From positions 1,488,001 through 1,552,000 of the forward strand of contig OY969786.1 of assembly GCA_963703075.1 (NCBI GenBank): a DNA stretch of 64,000 nucleotides, written 5' to 3'. The notes beneath the pieces are model-generated. The model was not told the DNA's origin. It saw only the letters and a program-made list of their open reading frames with translations, and ran no database searches. Position 1 is the first letter of the stretch, and each line of letters begins with the position of its first letter. Positions 24,578-33,485 of the stretch are shown in pieces. The translations under genes and the position numbers were made by a program. The DNA comes from Korobacter sp963703075. Lineage in GTDB: Bacteria > Acidobacteriota > Terriglobia > Terriglobales > Acidobacteriaceae.

Positions 24578-27272
24578 CGGCAGCTCGCCGACGCCCGGCG
24601 AATTCAGGCCACTGCGTCTTTCCGGCTCGCAGCCCTTTACCCAGCAGCAGGGCGTCTACATGATCATCGGCGAACGCACCAACGTCGCCGGCTCGCCGAA
24701 GTTTGCAAGGTTCATTAAAGAAGCCAAGTACGAAGAAGCCGTGACCATCGCACGCCAGCAGGTCGAAAACGGCGCCAACGTCCTCGATATTTGCATGGAC
24801 GAAGGGATGATTGACGGCGTGACCGCGATGACGCGGTTTCTGCAGTACCTATCCAGCGAGCCCGAAGTTGCCAAGGTCCCTTTCATGGTTGATTCCTCGA
24901 AATGGGAGGTGATTGAGGCTGGACTGAAAGGCATGCAGGGCAAGGGGATCGTCAATTCAATCTCATTGAAAGAAGGCGAAGAGATTTTTCGCCACCACGC
25001 CGAGACCATCCTGAAATACGGGGCGGCGACGGTGGTAATGGCGTTCGACGAGCAGGGGCAGGCGGCGAACTATGAAGACAAAATCCGCGTCTGCGAACGC
25101 GCCTATCGCATCCTCGTCAACCAGGTTGGCTTCCGGGCGGAAGACATCATCTTCGATCCCAACATCCTGACCGTTGCCACCGGCATGGAGGAACACAACA
25201 ACTACGCGGTGGACTACATCCGCGCCACCCGCTGGATCAAGGCGAACCTGCCGCACGCCAAGGTGAGTGGGGGAGTTTCCAACATCTCGTTCAGCTTTCG
25301 CGGAAACAACAAGGTCCGCGAGGCCATCCACTCCGCGTTTCTTTACCACGCCATTGCCGCCGGCATGGACATGGGGATTGTCAATGCCGGCATGCTCGAG
25401 GTATATGAAGAGATCGAGCCGGAACTTAAAGTATTAGTTGAAGACGTTCTGCTGAACCGACGCCCGGATGCCACCGAGCGTTTAGTGGAATTTGGCGAGG
25501 GTCTAAAAGGCGTCAGTACCACGAGTGAAAAAAAGGAAGAGGAGTGGCGCAGCGCCTCCGTGGAGGAGCGCCTCTCGCACGCGCTGGTGAAGGGAATCGA
25601 CACCTACATCGAGGCCGACACAGAGGAAGCCCGCGCAAAACTGGGGCGTCCGCTGCTGGTGATCGAAGGCCCGCTGATGGACGGCATGAGCGTGGTCGGC
25701 GACCTGTTTGGCGCCGGCAAAATGTTTTTGCCGCAGGTGGTCAAATCAGCCCGCGTGATGAAAAAGGCGGTCGCCTATCTCACTCCCTTTATGGAAGTGG
25801 AAAAAGCCGCCCTCGTCGCCAGCGGGCAGACCGTGAAAGCGCAGGGAAAGATCGTTTTGGCCACGGTGAAGGGCGACGTTCACGACATTGGCAAGAACAT
25901 TGTGGGTGTCGTACTGGCCTGCAATAACTACGAGGTGATCGATCTCGGCGTGATGGTGCCGTGCGAAAAAATCCTGGAGCGCGCCAAGGCGGTGAACGCA
26001 GACCTGATCGGCCTCAGCGGTCTGATCACGCCTTCGCTCGACGAAATGATTCACGTGGCCCGCGAGATGGAGCGCAACGGTTTTAAGCTGCCGCTGCTGA
26101 TCGGAGGAGCCACCACCAGCCGGCGTCATACGGCCATCAAGATCGCGCCCCATTACAGTGAGCCCGTGGTCCATGTACTTGACGCCAGCCGCGCCGTCCC
26201 GGTCGCTACCAGCCTTCTGAGTGACGAGGGAAAGGAAACTTTTGTCGTCCAGCACAGCGCTGACTATGAGGCCATTCGCACGGCTTACTCGGCGCCCCGT
26301 CTCCACGTTGTTTCGCTGGAAGAGGCCCGCGCCCGCCGTACGCCGATCGAATGGCGGCAAGAAGACATCCCGACTCCGTCATTCACCGGGGTCCGCGTCG
26401 TTAAAAATGTCTCGCTGGCGACGCTCCGCCAACTTATTGACTGGTCGCCGCTCTTCCACACCTGGGGACTGAAAGGCGTATATCCGCGCATCTTCGAACA
26501 CGAACAGCAAGGCGCCCAGGCACGGCAGGTCTTCCAGGAGGCCAACGCCCTCCTCGATCGCATCGTTCATCAAAATCAGATTTGCGCACATGGCGTTTAC
26601 GGCTTCTTCCCGGCACGTGCCGTGGGAGACGACGTTGAACTCTTTAACGATGCAACCCGGTTCCACTTCCTGCGTCAGCAGTCAGACCGGGAAGGCAAGG
26701 AGCCATGCCGCTCTCTCGCCGACTTCATCGCTCCCGCGGAAACCGGGCTGGCCGATCATATTGGCGCCTTCGCGGTTACCAGCGGTATCGGCTTGAAAGA
26801 GGTCACGGATCGTTTTCGCGCGGAGAACGACGACTACAACGCCATCATGGCGGAAGCCCTCGCGGACCGCCTCGCCGAGGCATTCGCCGAGTATCTCCAT
26901 CAGCAAGTGCGCTGCGAATGGGGCTATGGCTGTAACGAAAATCTTACGCCCGACGATCTGATCCACGAGAAGTACCGTGGCATTCGTCCGGCTCCCGGCT
27001 ATCCAGCGTGCCCCGACCACACCGAGAAGGGAGCCATCTGGCGCCTGCTCGACGTGGAGGCCAATACCGGCATGAAGCTAACCGAGTCGTTCGCCATGTG
27101 GCCAGGCTCAAGCGTGAGCGGACTCTATTTTGCCCATCCGGAATCGAGGTATTTCAGCCTCGGCAAAATTGATCGGGACCAGGTCGCGGACTATGCGCAA
27201 CGAAAAGCGATGAGCGTCTCCGAAGTCGAGCGCTGGCTGGGGCAGAGCCTGAACTATACCCCGCCCGAATAA
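24567..27272 (+). CDS. metH: Methionine synthase, folate-, cobalamin- and SAM-binding modules (C-terminal part of MetH)
   Basis: 901 residues. First the pterin-binding domain (MIIGERTNVAGSPKF near residue 32, VDSSKWEVIEAGLK). Then the B12 cap and Rossmann domain with the lower-ligand motif DVHDIGKNIVG, and GLITPSL later. Last the SAM-dependent activation domain (RPAPGYPACPDH and the C-terminal SGLYFAHPESRYF). I choose the TTG at 24567: AAGGGAAG lies 7 nt upstream and this start overlaps the previous stop by 11 nt, a coupling arrangement that favours a natural split. The shift between the two frames is +1, the same as some error-like frameshifts in this window, so a single gene is not excluded. 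Confidence 0.9.
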   Translation: MLDSGSSPTPGEFRPLRLSGSQPFTQQQGVYMIIGERTNVAGSPKFARFIKEAKYEEAVTIARQQVENGANVLDICMDEGMIDGVTAMTRFLQYLSSEPEVAKVPFMVDSSKWEVIEAGLKGMQGKGIVNSISLKEGEEIFRHHAETILKYGAATVVMAFDEQGQAANYEDKIRVCERAYRILVNQVGFRAEDIIFDPNILTVATGMEEHNNYAVDYIRATRWIKANLPHAKVSGGVSNISFSFRGNNKVREAIHSAFLYHAIAAGMDMGIVNAGMLEVYEEIEPELKVLVEDVLLNRRPDATERLVEFGEGLKGVSTTSEKKEEEWRSASVEERLSHALVKGIDTYIEADTEEARAKLGRPLLVIEGPLMDGMSVVGDLFGAGKMFLPQVVKSARVMKKAVAYLTPFMEVEKAALVASGQTVKAQGKIVLATVKGDVHDIGKNIVGVVLACNNYEVIDLGVMVPCEKILERAKAVNADLIGLSGLITPSLDEMIHVAREMERNGFKLPLLIGGATTSRRHTAIKIAPHYSEPVVHVLDASRAVPVATSLLSDEGKETFVVQHSADYEAIRTAYSAPRLHVVSLEEARARRTPIEWRQEDIPTPSFTGVRVVKNVSLATLRQLIDWSPLFHTWGLKGVYPRIFEHEQQGAQARQVFQEANALLDRIVHQNQICAHGVYGFFPARAVGDDVELFNDATRFHFLRQQSDREGKEPCRSLADFIAPAETGLADHIGAFAVTSGIGLKEVTDRFRAENDDYNAIMAEALADRLAEAFAEYLHQQVRCEWGYGCNENLTPDDLIHEKYRGIRPAPGYPACPDHTEKGAIWRLLDVEANTGMKLTESFAMWPGSSVSGLYFAHPESRYFSLGKIDRDQVADYAQRKAMSVSEVERWLGQSLNYTPPE

Positions 27273-27281
27273 CACGGTCGT

Positions 27282-27665
27282 CTACTTCTCCGGGAGAAGC
27301 GCCGCGGAGAGTCTTTTGGGTGCAATCTGCTTCCAGGCTTCGTGGATGTGTACCCTCAGGGCATGGTCGTCGATGCTGGCCAGCTCGACCCCGATCCAAC
27401 CTTTTACTCCAACGTAGGGTGGCCTGAAGTAAGTCGCGGGGGCCTCACCGACGAGGATCTCCTGCATCCCCGGGCGGGCTGGAATCCAGACCGCCACGTG
27501 CCCGTCGCCATGATGGTTGTTAGCGAACATCGTGAAAACTTTCTTCTGGACGAAAAAAGTGGGCTCGCCGTGTGAGAGCTTCTCCGCAGTCTCCGGGAGT
27601 AACAGGCATATTTTGCGCACGCGCCCGAGGTGCTTCTCGGAATCCAATTTTTTTGTCTTGGTCAT
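27282..27665 (-). CDS. MmcQ/YjbR-family protein
   Basis: 127 residues of the MmcQ/YjbR (CyaY-like fold) family. Typical marks are the LLPETAEKLSHGEPTFFVQKKVF stretch near residue 20, FRPPYVGVKGWIGVEL near 80 and a final helix HEAWKQIAPKRL. Often annotated as DNA-binding, though evidence is thin. The start overlaps the stop of the SET-domain gene by 4 nt (ATGA at 27662-27665). It converges on metH, 9 nt apart. Confidence 0.85.
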   Translation of the reverse strand: MTKTKKLDSEKHLGRVRKICLLLPETAEKLSHGEPTFFVQKKVFTMFANNHHGDGHVAVWIPARPGMQEILVGEAPATYFRPPYVGVKGWIGVELASIDDHALRVHIHEAWKQIAPKRLSAALLPEK

Positions 27666-28111
27666 CGGCTGGAGCTAGGGAGCTTCTTGGCGGGGCTTTC
27701 GGCGTACATGGTGCCGCGGCAGTTCTTCGCTCCGCAATAGCAGGGAGCTTCGTCGTCGCCGTCGTAGAGGTAGTAATCGTAGGTGAGTTCTTCGCCGGGC
27801 TGGATATTGCGCATCGCCTGGATCCATACCCGCCCGTCGTATTCTTCGGTCTCGCAGTTCGGGTCGCAGGAGTGGTTGACGAACATAGCCATCGAGTGGC
27901 CGTCGATCACCTGGGTGCCGTCGCCCACGCCGAAGAGATAGGTGTCGTTGCGATTCTCGTAGACGCTGTCCGCTTCCTCCTTGGAGAGCCGGGGGCCATC
28001 GTATTCCAGGATGCGGGTGTTCTTCTTGATCGGCAAAGTGGCGAAGACCCCGGCAGCATGGATGCGAGAGCTGCGGATGATGGCGAGTTGAGAAGTGCGC
28101 TTGGATTTCAT
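27662..28111 (-). CDS. SET-domain protein
   Basis: 149 residues, nearly all SET domain. GVFATLPIKKNTRILEYDG opens the fold, FVNHSCDPNCE near residue 84 and GEELTYDYY near 111 form the SAM-binding pseudoknot, and CYCGAKNCRGTM near 133 is the Cys-rich post-SET zinc site. This is the layout of protein lysine methyltransferases. Bacterial substrates are largely unknown. It sits between ssb and the YjbR-like gene on the same strand, with an ATGA overlap to the latter. Confidence 0.93.
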   Translation of the reverse strand: MKSKRTSQLAIIRSSRIHAAGVFATLPIKKNTRILEYDGPRLSKEEADSVYENRNDTYLFGVGDGTQVIDGHSMAMFVNHSCDPNCETEEYDGRVWIQAMRNIQPGEELTYDYYLYDGDDEAPCYCGAKNCRGTMYAESPAKKLPSSSR

Positions 28112-28137
28112 GGCAGAGCTGAATTACCGGAAGAACT

Positions 28138-28161
28138 GAAGCCCCAATCGCTTGGGGCTTC
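28138..28161 (-). terminator. Hairpin downstream of ssb
   Basis: A perfect 10-bp stem GAAGCCCCAA / TTGGGGCTTC with a 4-nt loop, 30 nt after the ssb stop. The minus-strand tail (AGTTCTTCC) is only mildly T-rich, so termination may be partial and allow some read-through into the SET gene. Confidence 0.6.
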
Positions 28162-28190
28162 GATGAACGTGTCCAGACCGATCTACCTTG

Positions 28191-28685
28191 TTAGAAGGGA
28201 ATATCGTCGTCGGTAATCTCGCCGTGGTTAGCGGCAGGGGCGTGGGTTTCGAAGTCGCTGCCGCCGCTGGGGCGCTGATCAAAGCCGCCGCCGGCAGGCT
28301 CTTTGCGACGGAATCCACCGCCGCCTTCTTCGCCGCCGCCGGCATCGCCGCGCCCACTGAGCAGGACAAGGTCGTTGGCGACGATCTCGGTGCGGTACTT
28401 CTTCTCCCCGGTCTTCTGATCTTCCCAGCTATTGGTGGTCAGGCGGCCTTCGATATAGATCTTCGAACCCTTCTTCACGTACTCGCCCACGATCTCGGCG
28501 AGCCGCTGCCAGGCGACAATGTTGTGCCACTCGGTGCGGTCCTGCCATTCACCTTGCTTGTCCTTGTAGCGCTCGTTGGTGGCAAGCGAAAAGCGCGCGA
28601 TGGCGGTGCCTTGCGGGGTGTACTTTACTTCGGGATCTTTGCCAAGATTGCCGATCAAAATGACTTTGTTAACACTCTTTGCCAT
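28191..28685 (-). CDS. ssb: Single-stranded DNA-binding protein
   Basis: Coats ssDNA and recruits replication and repair partners. The 164 residues start with the OB fold (SVNKVILIGNLGKDPEVKYTPQG), with the conserved WHNIVAWQRLAE near residue 53 and YIEGRL near 78. A Gly-rich linker follows, then the acidic tip DDDIPF that binds partner proteins. AGGAG precedes the ATG and a -10 box TATAGT lies at 28713-28718. Confidence 0.97.
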   Translation of the reverse strand: MAKSVNKVILIGNLGKDPEVKYTPQGTAIARFSLATNERYKDKQGEWQDRTEWHNIVAWQRLAEIVGEYVKKGSKIYIEGRLTTNSWEDQKTGEKKYRTEIVANDLVLLSGRGDAGGGEEGGGGFRRKEPAGGGFDQRPSGGSDFETHAPAANHGEITDDDIPF

Positions 28686-28712
28686 CGGGGGTGCTCCTGT
28701 TGTTGAAGAAAA

Positions 28713-28718
28713 ACTATA
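28713..28718 (-). promoter_or_regulatory. -10 box TATAGT of ssb
   Basis: Minus-strand TATAGT 27 nt before the ssb ATG, giving a leader of about 20 nt that contains AGGAG. Confidence 0.45.
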
Positions 28719-28779
28719 TCAGCCAAAAGCCGCCGGCGCGAATCAACACTCAGCTGCTTTGGTGGGATGCGGGAAGCAT

Positions 28780-29466
28780 CTATCGCCCCGCTGCCCTGAA
28801 ATCGAAGTAGGCGAAGTTCATATTGCCTTCCGTCATTACGTGCACCGTGAGCACGTTCCTTCCGGAACTCAGCTTGAGTTTTGCCAAATCCTTGGCAATG
28901 TTCCAGTGATGCCACTGCCGCCACGCAATCGGGTCATTGGCATTTGCCGTGGAGCGAATGGTGAGAGGCCCGGTTGCATCCTTGCCGTTCACGGCCAGCG
29001 AAATCGTGCCGCCCCGGTTCGAGGTATAGAGCAGATCGGCCGCGTAGTCTCCGGCCCGTGCGACGTCCACGGTGAGGTTGAACCACTCGCCCGGTTCCGT
29101 CCACCCTACGTACAGCAATCCCTGCGGCGGTTGGAAGAGGTTGAATGGATTGTTGTCGATCGGATCGACGTCGTGGTATTTCGTGTAAGAGATGTCGACG
29201 CCTTCGCGCATGCGGAACTCGTTAAGATAGCTGCCATCTGCGGGATTGAGCGCGCCACTGCCGTTATTTTTGGCATCGCTGTCGTGGTAAGCAACGCCTT
29301 CGCCACCCAAATCGTAGTAGGCGCACATCACTTTGCCGGGAATTTTCTGGGCGCCGTCGTGATAGTGCTCATCGCTGAAGGGCGTGCCGCGATAGTCAGA
29401 AGGCATCTGCGCCTGCGCGAGGCCCAGAAACATCATCATCGCTGCAACCGCGGCCGGCTTATGCAT
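28780..29466 (-). CDS. Secreted CBM6/CBM35-like carbohydrate-binding protein
   Basis: 228 residues with a signal peptide ending in AQAQMPS. The mature part is a jelly-roll carbohydrate-binding module of the CBM6 type: GEGVAYHDSDAKNNG near residue 56, VDISYTKYHDVD, the sugar-face GWTEPGEWFNLTVDV near 118 and the end strand GNMNFAYFDF. No catalytic domain is attached. It overlaps the DUF420 gene by 8 nt at its start. A role in binding extracellular polysaccharide is inferred from the fold. Confidence 0.82.
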   Translation of the reverse strand: MHKPAAVAAMMMFLGLAQAQMPSDYRGTPFSDEHYHDGAQKIPGKVMCAYYDLGGEGVAYHDSDAKNNGSGALNPADGSYLNEFRMREGVDISYTKYHDVDPIDNNPFNLFQPPQGLLYVGWTEPGEWFNLTVDVARAGDYAADLLYTSNRGGTISLAVNGKDATGPLTIRSTANANDPIAWRQWHHWNIAKDLAKLKLSSGRNVLTVHVMTEGNMNFAYFDFRAAGR

Positions 29467-29902
29467 AGATCTTGTACAGCATGAAGTAGATCACTACGCC
29501 CGTTACGCTTACGTACATCCACAGCGGATAGGTCCAGCGTGCGATGGCGCGATGCCTGGGATAATTCGCCTTGAGCCCGCGGGTCAGAGTGATGAGCACG
29601 AGTGGCACGATCACGATCGCGAGAATGGTATGCGAGATCAGGATCGTGAAGTACACGTCCTTCGCCAGCGGGGGCCCGGCAAAATGCTTCCGGACCGACC
29701 CACTCTGCGCGCCGAGCATCCCGTGGTAGGTGAGGTAGCAGGCGAGAAATAGCGATGAGCAGATAACGGCGGCGATCATGAACTTCTTGTGGATGGCGGG
29801 CCGCTTGGTCTTGATGAAGTACACGCCGGTGCCAATGAGCACGGCGGCGGAGCCGTTGAGGGTGGCATTTATTAGAGGGAAAATGCTGAGATCGATCTGC
29901 AT
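29459..29902 (-). CDS. DUF420 membrane protein (cytochrome oxidase assembly, CtaM-like)
   Basis: 147 residues with four membrane helices. DUF420 family marks are LPLINATLNGSAAVLIGTG-like at the start (here FPLINATLN), the HKKFMIAA pair near residue 38, ILISHTILAI with the conserved His, and RHRAIARWTYPLWMYVSVTGV near the end. Staphylococcal CtaM, of this family, is needed for heme-copper oxidase function. It sits three genes after ctaB on the same strand, which fits such a role. Confidence 0.88.
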   Translation of the reverse strand: MQIDLSIFPLINATLNGSAAVLIGTGVYFIKTKRPAIHKKFMIAAVICSSLFLACYLTYHGMLGAQSGSVRKHFAGPPLAKDVYFTILISHTILAIVIVPLVLITLTRGLKANYPRHRAIARWTYPLWMYVSVTGVVIYFMLYKIYA

Positions 29903-29905
29903 TCT

Positions 29906-30730
29906 TTAGGCAGCCGGTTTCGTGGTGCGACGGTTGGCGAGCGCGAATGCGATGGCGAACATGACCAGGGCAAATCCGCCGAGCACCGCCAGGTCCATGC
30001 CAACAGGGAAGTCGACCGAAGTGCTTTGCGGATACATCAGGGCCCGCAGCGCTTCAGTTCCGTAGGTCAACGGATTGATCATCATCAATAAGCGCAACCA
30101 TTTCGAAGCGCCGCTGACTGGGAAGAGCGAACCCGACAGCAGCCAGAGTGGGATGAGGAACAGGTTGATGATGGCATGAAATGCCTGGGTGGAATCCATG
30201 GGCCACGCAATCGCGAAGCCGAGCGCGGTCAGCGAAAACGCCACGAGAAAGACCGTGACAACGATTAGCAGAAAACTCATTGGCGTGAAGTGAACGCCAA
30301 TCAGCGGAGCAAAGACGAGGAAAATCAATCCCTGGATGGTCGCCAGGGTAGTGCCGCCGAGCACTTTGCCCATCACGATCACGGAGCGGCTCACCGGTGC
30401 CACCAGCACCGAAAGCAGGAAACCTTCGTTGCGGTCCTCGATGACCGACATCATGGTGAAAATCGAGGTGAAGAGCACGATCATGGTCAGCGCGCCGGGG
30501 AAGAAGAAATCGAGATAATGCTGGCCGCCGCCCGCACCGCCGCGGAAAGAGGTGCCGAAGCCTGAGCCGATAACGATCCAGAAAAGCAGCGGCGAGAGAA
30601 TCACGCCGACGACGCGGGCCTTCTGGCGATAGAAGCGCACGATCTCGCGCTTCCACAAAGAGATCGATGGAGTGATGGCGCCGGGATTGATCGGTTGTAC
30701 GCGAGGGGCTACTGCAGTCGTGGTCGCCAT
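29906..30730 (-). CDS. ABC-2 type transporter permease
   Basis: 274 residues from the ATG at 30730; the longer ORF adds a basic, non-membrane leader that overlaps the upstream ATPase gene. The ABC-2 fold shows six membrane helices, the LSPLLFWIVIGSGFGTSF amphipathic segment near residue 45, the DRNEGFLLSVLVAP coupling loop near 95 and the late LTYGTEALRALMY. Pairs with the ATPase just upstream (1 nt gap). The position beside ctaB and DUF420 suggests a link to respiratory enzyme maturation, but the substrate is unknown. Confidence 0.9.
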   Translation of the reverse strand: MATTTAVAPRVQPINPGAITPSISLWKREIVRFYRQKARVVGVILSPLLFWIVIGSGFGTSFRGGAGGGQHYLDFFFPGALTMIVLFTSIFTMMSVIEDRNEGFLLSVLVAPVSRSVIVMGKVLGGTTLATIQGLIFLVFAPLIGVHFTPMSFLLIVVTVFLVAFSLTALGFAIAWPMDSTQAFHAIINLFLIPLWLLSGSLFPVSGASKWLRLLMMINPLTYGTEALRALMYPQSTSVDFPVGMDLAVLGGFALVMFAIAFALANRRTTKPAA

Positions 30731-30731
30731 A

Positions 30732-31766
30732 TTAGTGTTTCTTCTTCTTGGTCGCTTTGTTTGCGGCCTCGGCCTGCTTCGCCTTCTCGTCTTCCGTCCA
30801 GAAACGGTGGCCGGTGCGGCGGATGAAAACATCCTCCAGCGTCGGCTTGCTCACGGAAATCGATTGAATCTCCCCAGGGAAGGCCTCGACCACGTCGGTC
30901 ACGAAGCGGTGTCCCTGTTCGCGCTCGAAACGCACTTTACCGTCGAGCGCGGTGGCCTCGACGCCAAAACGCTGTTGAAGGCGAAGCGCCAGCGGTTCCG
31001 CGTTGTCGGTCTCAAGCACGATCACATCGCCGCCGATCTCCTGCTTCAACTCCAGCGGGGTGCCGAGGGCGACCAGTTTCCCGGAACTCAGGATCGCCAA
31101 CCGGTCGCACTTCTCCGCTTCTTCCATCAGGTGCGTCGTGACGATGACGGTCACGCGTTCTTCGTCGCGCAGGATCTGCAGGTACTGCCACAGATCGCGA
31201 CGTGCTCCGGGATCAAGACCAGTTGTCGGCTCGTCCAGCAGCAACACCGAAGGATGATGGAGCAGTCCCTTCGCCAGTTCAAGACGCCGCTGCATCCCTC
31301 CGGAAAAGGTCTCGGCCTTATCGTTGGCCCGATCGTCGAGCCGCACCCGGCGCAACATTTCGTTGACCCGTTCCTTCAAGGCATCGCCGCGCAAGCCGTA
31401 GAGGTGTCCAATATGTGTAAGGTTTTCGGCTGCGGTCAGCTTTACGTCGATGCTCTGTGCCTGGAAAACCACGCCGATCTCGCGCCGCAGCGCCGCCGGA
31501 TCTTTGGCGGCATCGTGACCCTGGATCAACGCACGCCCGGAGGTCGGCAGCATCAGGGTGGAGAGGATGCGGAACATCGTGGTCTTGCCGCTGCCGTTCG
31601 GCCCCAGCAATCCGAAGATCTCCGCCGGACGCACGGCGAAGGACACGCCATCGAGCGCGACCCGCTTGTCATACGCGTGGCGCAGGTCCTGGACTTCAAT
31701 GACGGGCGTGGCCGCAGCCGGGGCAACACTGCTGGAAACCGCTGGAATAGTCGGGGAAAGACTCAC
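30732..31766 (-). CDS. ABC transporter ATP-binding protein
   Basis: About 344 residues. Walker A GPNGSGKTT, signature FSGGMQRRLELAKG, Walker B LLLDEPTTGLD and the switch His in VTTHLMEEAEKCDR are all intact. A C-terminal extension of about 100 residues ends in a Lys-rich tail. I choose the GTG at 31766: a minus-strand TACAAT ends 6 nt before it, so the gene appears to be leaderless and to have its own promoter just after the ctaB terminator. The alternative GTG at 31784 lies inside the terminator T-tract. Confidence 0.9.
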   Translation of the reverse strand: MSLSPTIPAVSSSVAPAAATPVIEVQDLRHAYDKRVALDGVSFAVRPAEIFGLLGPNGSGKTTMFRILSTLMLPTSGRALIQGHDAAKDPAALRREIGVVFQAQSIDVKLTAAENLTHIGHLYGLRGDALKERVNEMLRRVRLDDRANDKAETFSGGMQRRLELAKGLLHHPSVLLLDEPTTGLDPGARRDLWQYLQILRDEERVTVIVTTHLMEEAEKCDRLAILSSGKLVALGTPLELKQEIGGDVIVLETDNAEPLALRLQQRFGVEATALDGKVRFEREQGHRFVTDVVEAFPGEIQSISVSKPTLEDVFIRRTGHRFWTEDEKAKQAEAANKATKKKKH

Positions 31767-31772
31767 ACTTCC

Positions 31773-31778
31773 ATTGTA
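31773..31778 (-). promoter_or_regulatory. -10 box TACAAT of a leaderless start
   Basis: Minus strand, 6 nt before the GTG at 31766. It lies directly after the T-tract of the ctaB terminator. Confidence 0.5.
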
Positions 31779-31783
31779 AGGCA

Positions 31784-31819
31784 CAAAAACAAAGAGAGCA
31801 GGGCATTGACCCTGCTCTC
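31784..31819 (-). terminator. Rho-independent terminator after ctaB
   Basis: Perfect 10-bp stem GAGAGCAGGG / CCCTGCTCTC (31794-31803 and 31810-31819) with a 6-nt loop. The minus-strand tail is TTTGTTTTT. Confidence 0.93.
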
Positions 31820-31839
31820 CGGAAGAAAGTGAATGACCG

Positions 31840-32772
31840 TTAAATGGTCCGATCCAGCATCATCACGGTGAACAACAGCGGCAAGTAGGTCACCGACGCG
31901 AGGAGCAGTTGCCGCGCGTACTTCTTGGAGTGGGGGGAACTGGGTGAAAGCTTCATCGTCCACATGCGCAGGCTTGCCCAGAACATGAATCCGCCGAGCA
32001 CAACGGCAGCCACGAAATAGATCTTGCCGGCAAAATGCAGCAGCGTCGGGGTCAGGGTCACGAGGAAAAGCAGGATGGCATAGGCGAGGATGGCGCGGGC
32101 TGTAGAACGGCCATCGGGTTCAACAACCGGAAGCATCTTGATACCCGCATTCTCGTAGTCGTCGCGATAGAGCCACGCAATCGAGTGGAAGTGCGGGAAT
32201 TGCCAGAAGAAGAGAATCGCGAACAGCGCCACGGCTTCCCAGTCGAGCCGTCCGCGAACCGCGGTCCAGCCAAGCACCGGCGGCATTGCGCCGGGAAACG
32301 CGCCAATCGAGGTGCAGATGGGATGGATTTTCTTGAGCGGGGTGTAAGCCATCAAGTAAACCATGCTGGTCATCAGCGCGAGTGCAGCGGTGAGCCAGTT
32401 GGTCATCAGTCCGAGAAAGCCGGCGCCGCCGATCATCATCACCAGCGAGACGACCATCCCGTGTCCGAGGCTCATCGTACCCGTCACCAGTGGGCGAATC
32501 GCGGTGCGGCGCATCTTCGCGTCGAGATCGCGTTCTATAACTTCGTTCATCGCCGCCGTACCGCCGGAAACGAGGCCGATGCCGAGCAGGGCATTCACGA
32601 GGGTCCAGCTCACCAAGGGCAGCCCGGATTTCGCTGCGCCAAAATAAAAGCCAGTCCACGCGGTCATCACGATCAGCGTTGTGACGCGCGCTTTCGTCAG
32701 CTCCGCGTAATCGCGGGCGAGCGAGGCAAATCCTGGCCGTGGAACCGCAAGAGGCTGTGTGACCGAACTCAT
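31840..32772 (-). CDS. ctaB: Protoheme IX farnesyltransferase (heme O synthase)
   Basis: Transfers a farnesyl group to heme b, giving heme O for heme-copper oxidases. The 310 residues have the UbiA-type prenyltransferase fold with about nine membrane helices. The first Asp-rich site is in NEVIERDLDAKMRRTAIRPL near residue 81, and the family segment DYENAGIKMLPV near 206 carries the second. AAGGAG precedes the ATG. A strong terminator follows, separating it from the ABC genes. Confidence 0.96.
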   Translation of the reverse strand: MSSVTQPLAVPRPGFASLARDYAELTKARVTTLIVMTAWTGFYFGAAKSGLPLVSWTLVNALLGIGLVSGGTAAMNEVIERDLDAKMRRTAIRPLVTGTMSLGHGMVVSLVMMIGGAGFLGLMTNWLTAALALMTSMVYLMAYTPLKKIHPICTSIGAFPGAMPPVLGWTAVRGRLDWEAVALFAILFFWQFPHFHSIAWLYRDDYENAGIKMLPVVEPDGRSTARAILAYAILLFLVTLTPTLLHFAGKIYFVAAVVLGGFMFWASLRMWTMKLSPSSPHSKKYARQLLLASVTYLPLLFTVMMLDRTI

Positions 32773-33485
32773 GCGGTCTCCTTGGGAAAGGTGGTGATAA
32801 TGGAACGGAAGATCGAATAGCGAGCCGAAAAACTCTGGGCAGTCAGGACCGTGCTCCTTGGCAAACGTACCGCAAGGAAGGGCATTGCTTCACATCGCGC
32901 ATGCATCGCCCGTAGCAAATGGTGATTGTCAGGTGCGGGTGTCCGTCCACCCCGTAATGCCGACGGGCACCGCAATTTCGTACCAAAAAAGCAAGATAAC
33001 ACAGGACGTCAAGTCTCTGAAAACAACAGCAGATTCTAACACCACCCACGACAACAGCCATCCAGCCGCGCACGCCAGGAGCTGCTGGATGGGATGAAAC
33101 GCGCTTGCGCTGCGTTGGCGGTTGCTTTCAGTCGGTCACAACGAAAGCGATCCGGAACTCCGCTCCCCGCCGCGATGCATGCTCGACCTTTAGGGGATGC
33201 GCAAGAATTTCCCAAGCCATGCAAAAGCTACGTTACGTTCCAGAGTAGTAGCTGATTAAGAAGCTTTGTTTTCAGCAGAAACGCTCTTTGGCAGCTTTGG
33301 CCCACAGGATGCAATTGCAGGGACAGACGAAGTGGCGCAAGAAAGGGCGTTGATTGGGGTTTCGGCCAGAGGCCCCACATCAACGCCCTTTCTATTTCTC
33401 CAAGACCTTCCTTCCTCCCCATCTTCCATCCAAAATCCTGCGCCACTTATGAAGAGATTGTCATCTTTCAGGCAGGAGCGAAATC
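32773..33485. other. 713-nt intergenic region without a convincing gene
   Basis: Contains the ctaB promoter side and, towards 33330-33448, a large nested inverted repeat (separate entry). Short ORFs exist on both strands but none shows protein-like composition with a ribosome binding site. No tRNA-like cloverleaf was seen. Confidence 0.5.
33330..33448. repeat. Nested inverted repeat able to form a long hairpin
   Basis: Inner arms: AGAAAGGGCGTTGAT (33340-33354) pairs perfectly with 33379-33393, and TGGGG/CCCCA extends it by 5 bp past one bulge. Outer arms: AAGTGGCGCA (33330-33339) pairs perfectly with TGCGCCACTT (33439-33448). T-rich tails on both sides of the inner stem would allow it to work as a terminator in either direction. 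Its place 38 nt before the DUF1348 gene also fits an attenuator or a small RNA. A miniature transposable element is possible, but no flanking target duplication is seen. Confidence 0.65.

Noticed and set aside
30672..31832. 386-residue ORF on the plus strand
   Set aside because: It is antisense to the ABC permease and ATPase, which have clear motifs.
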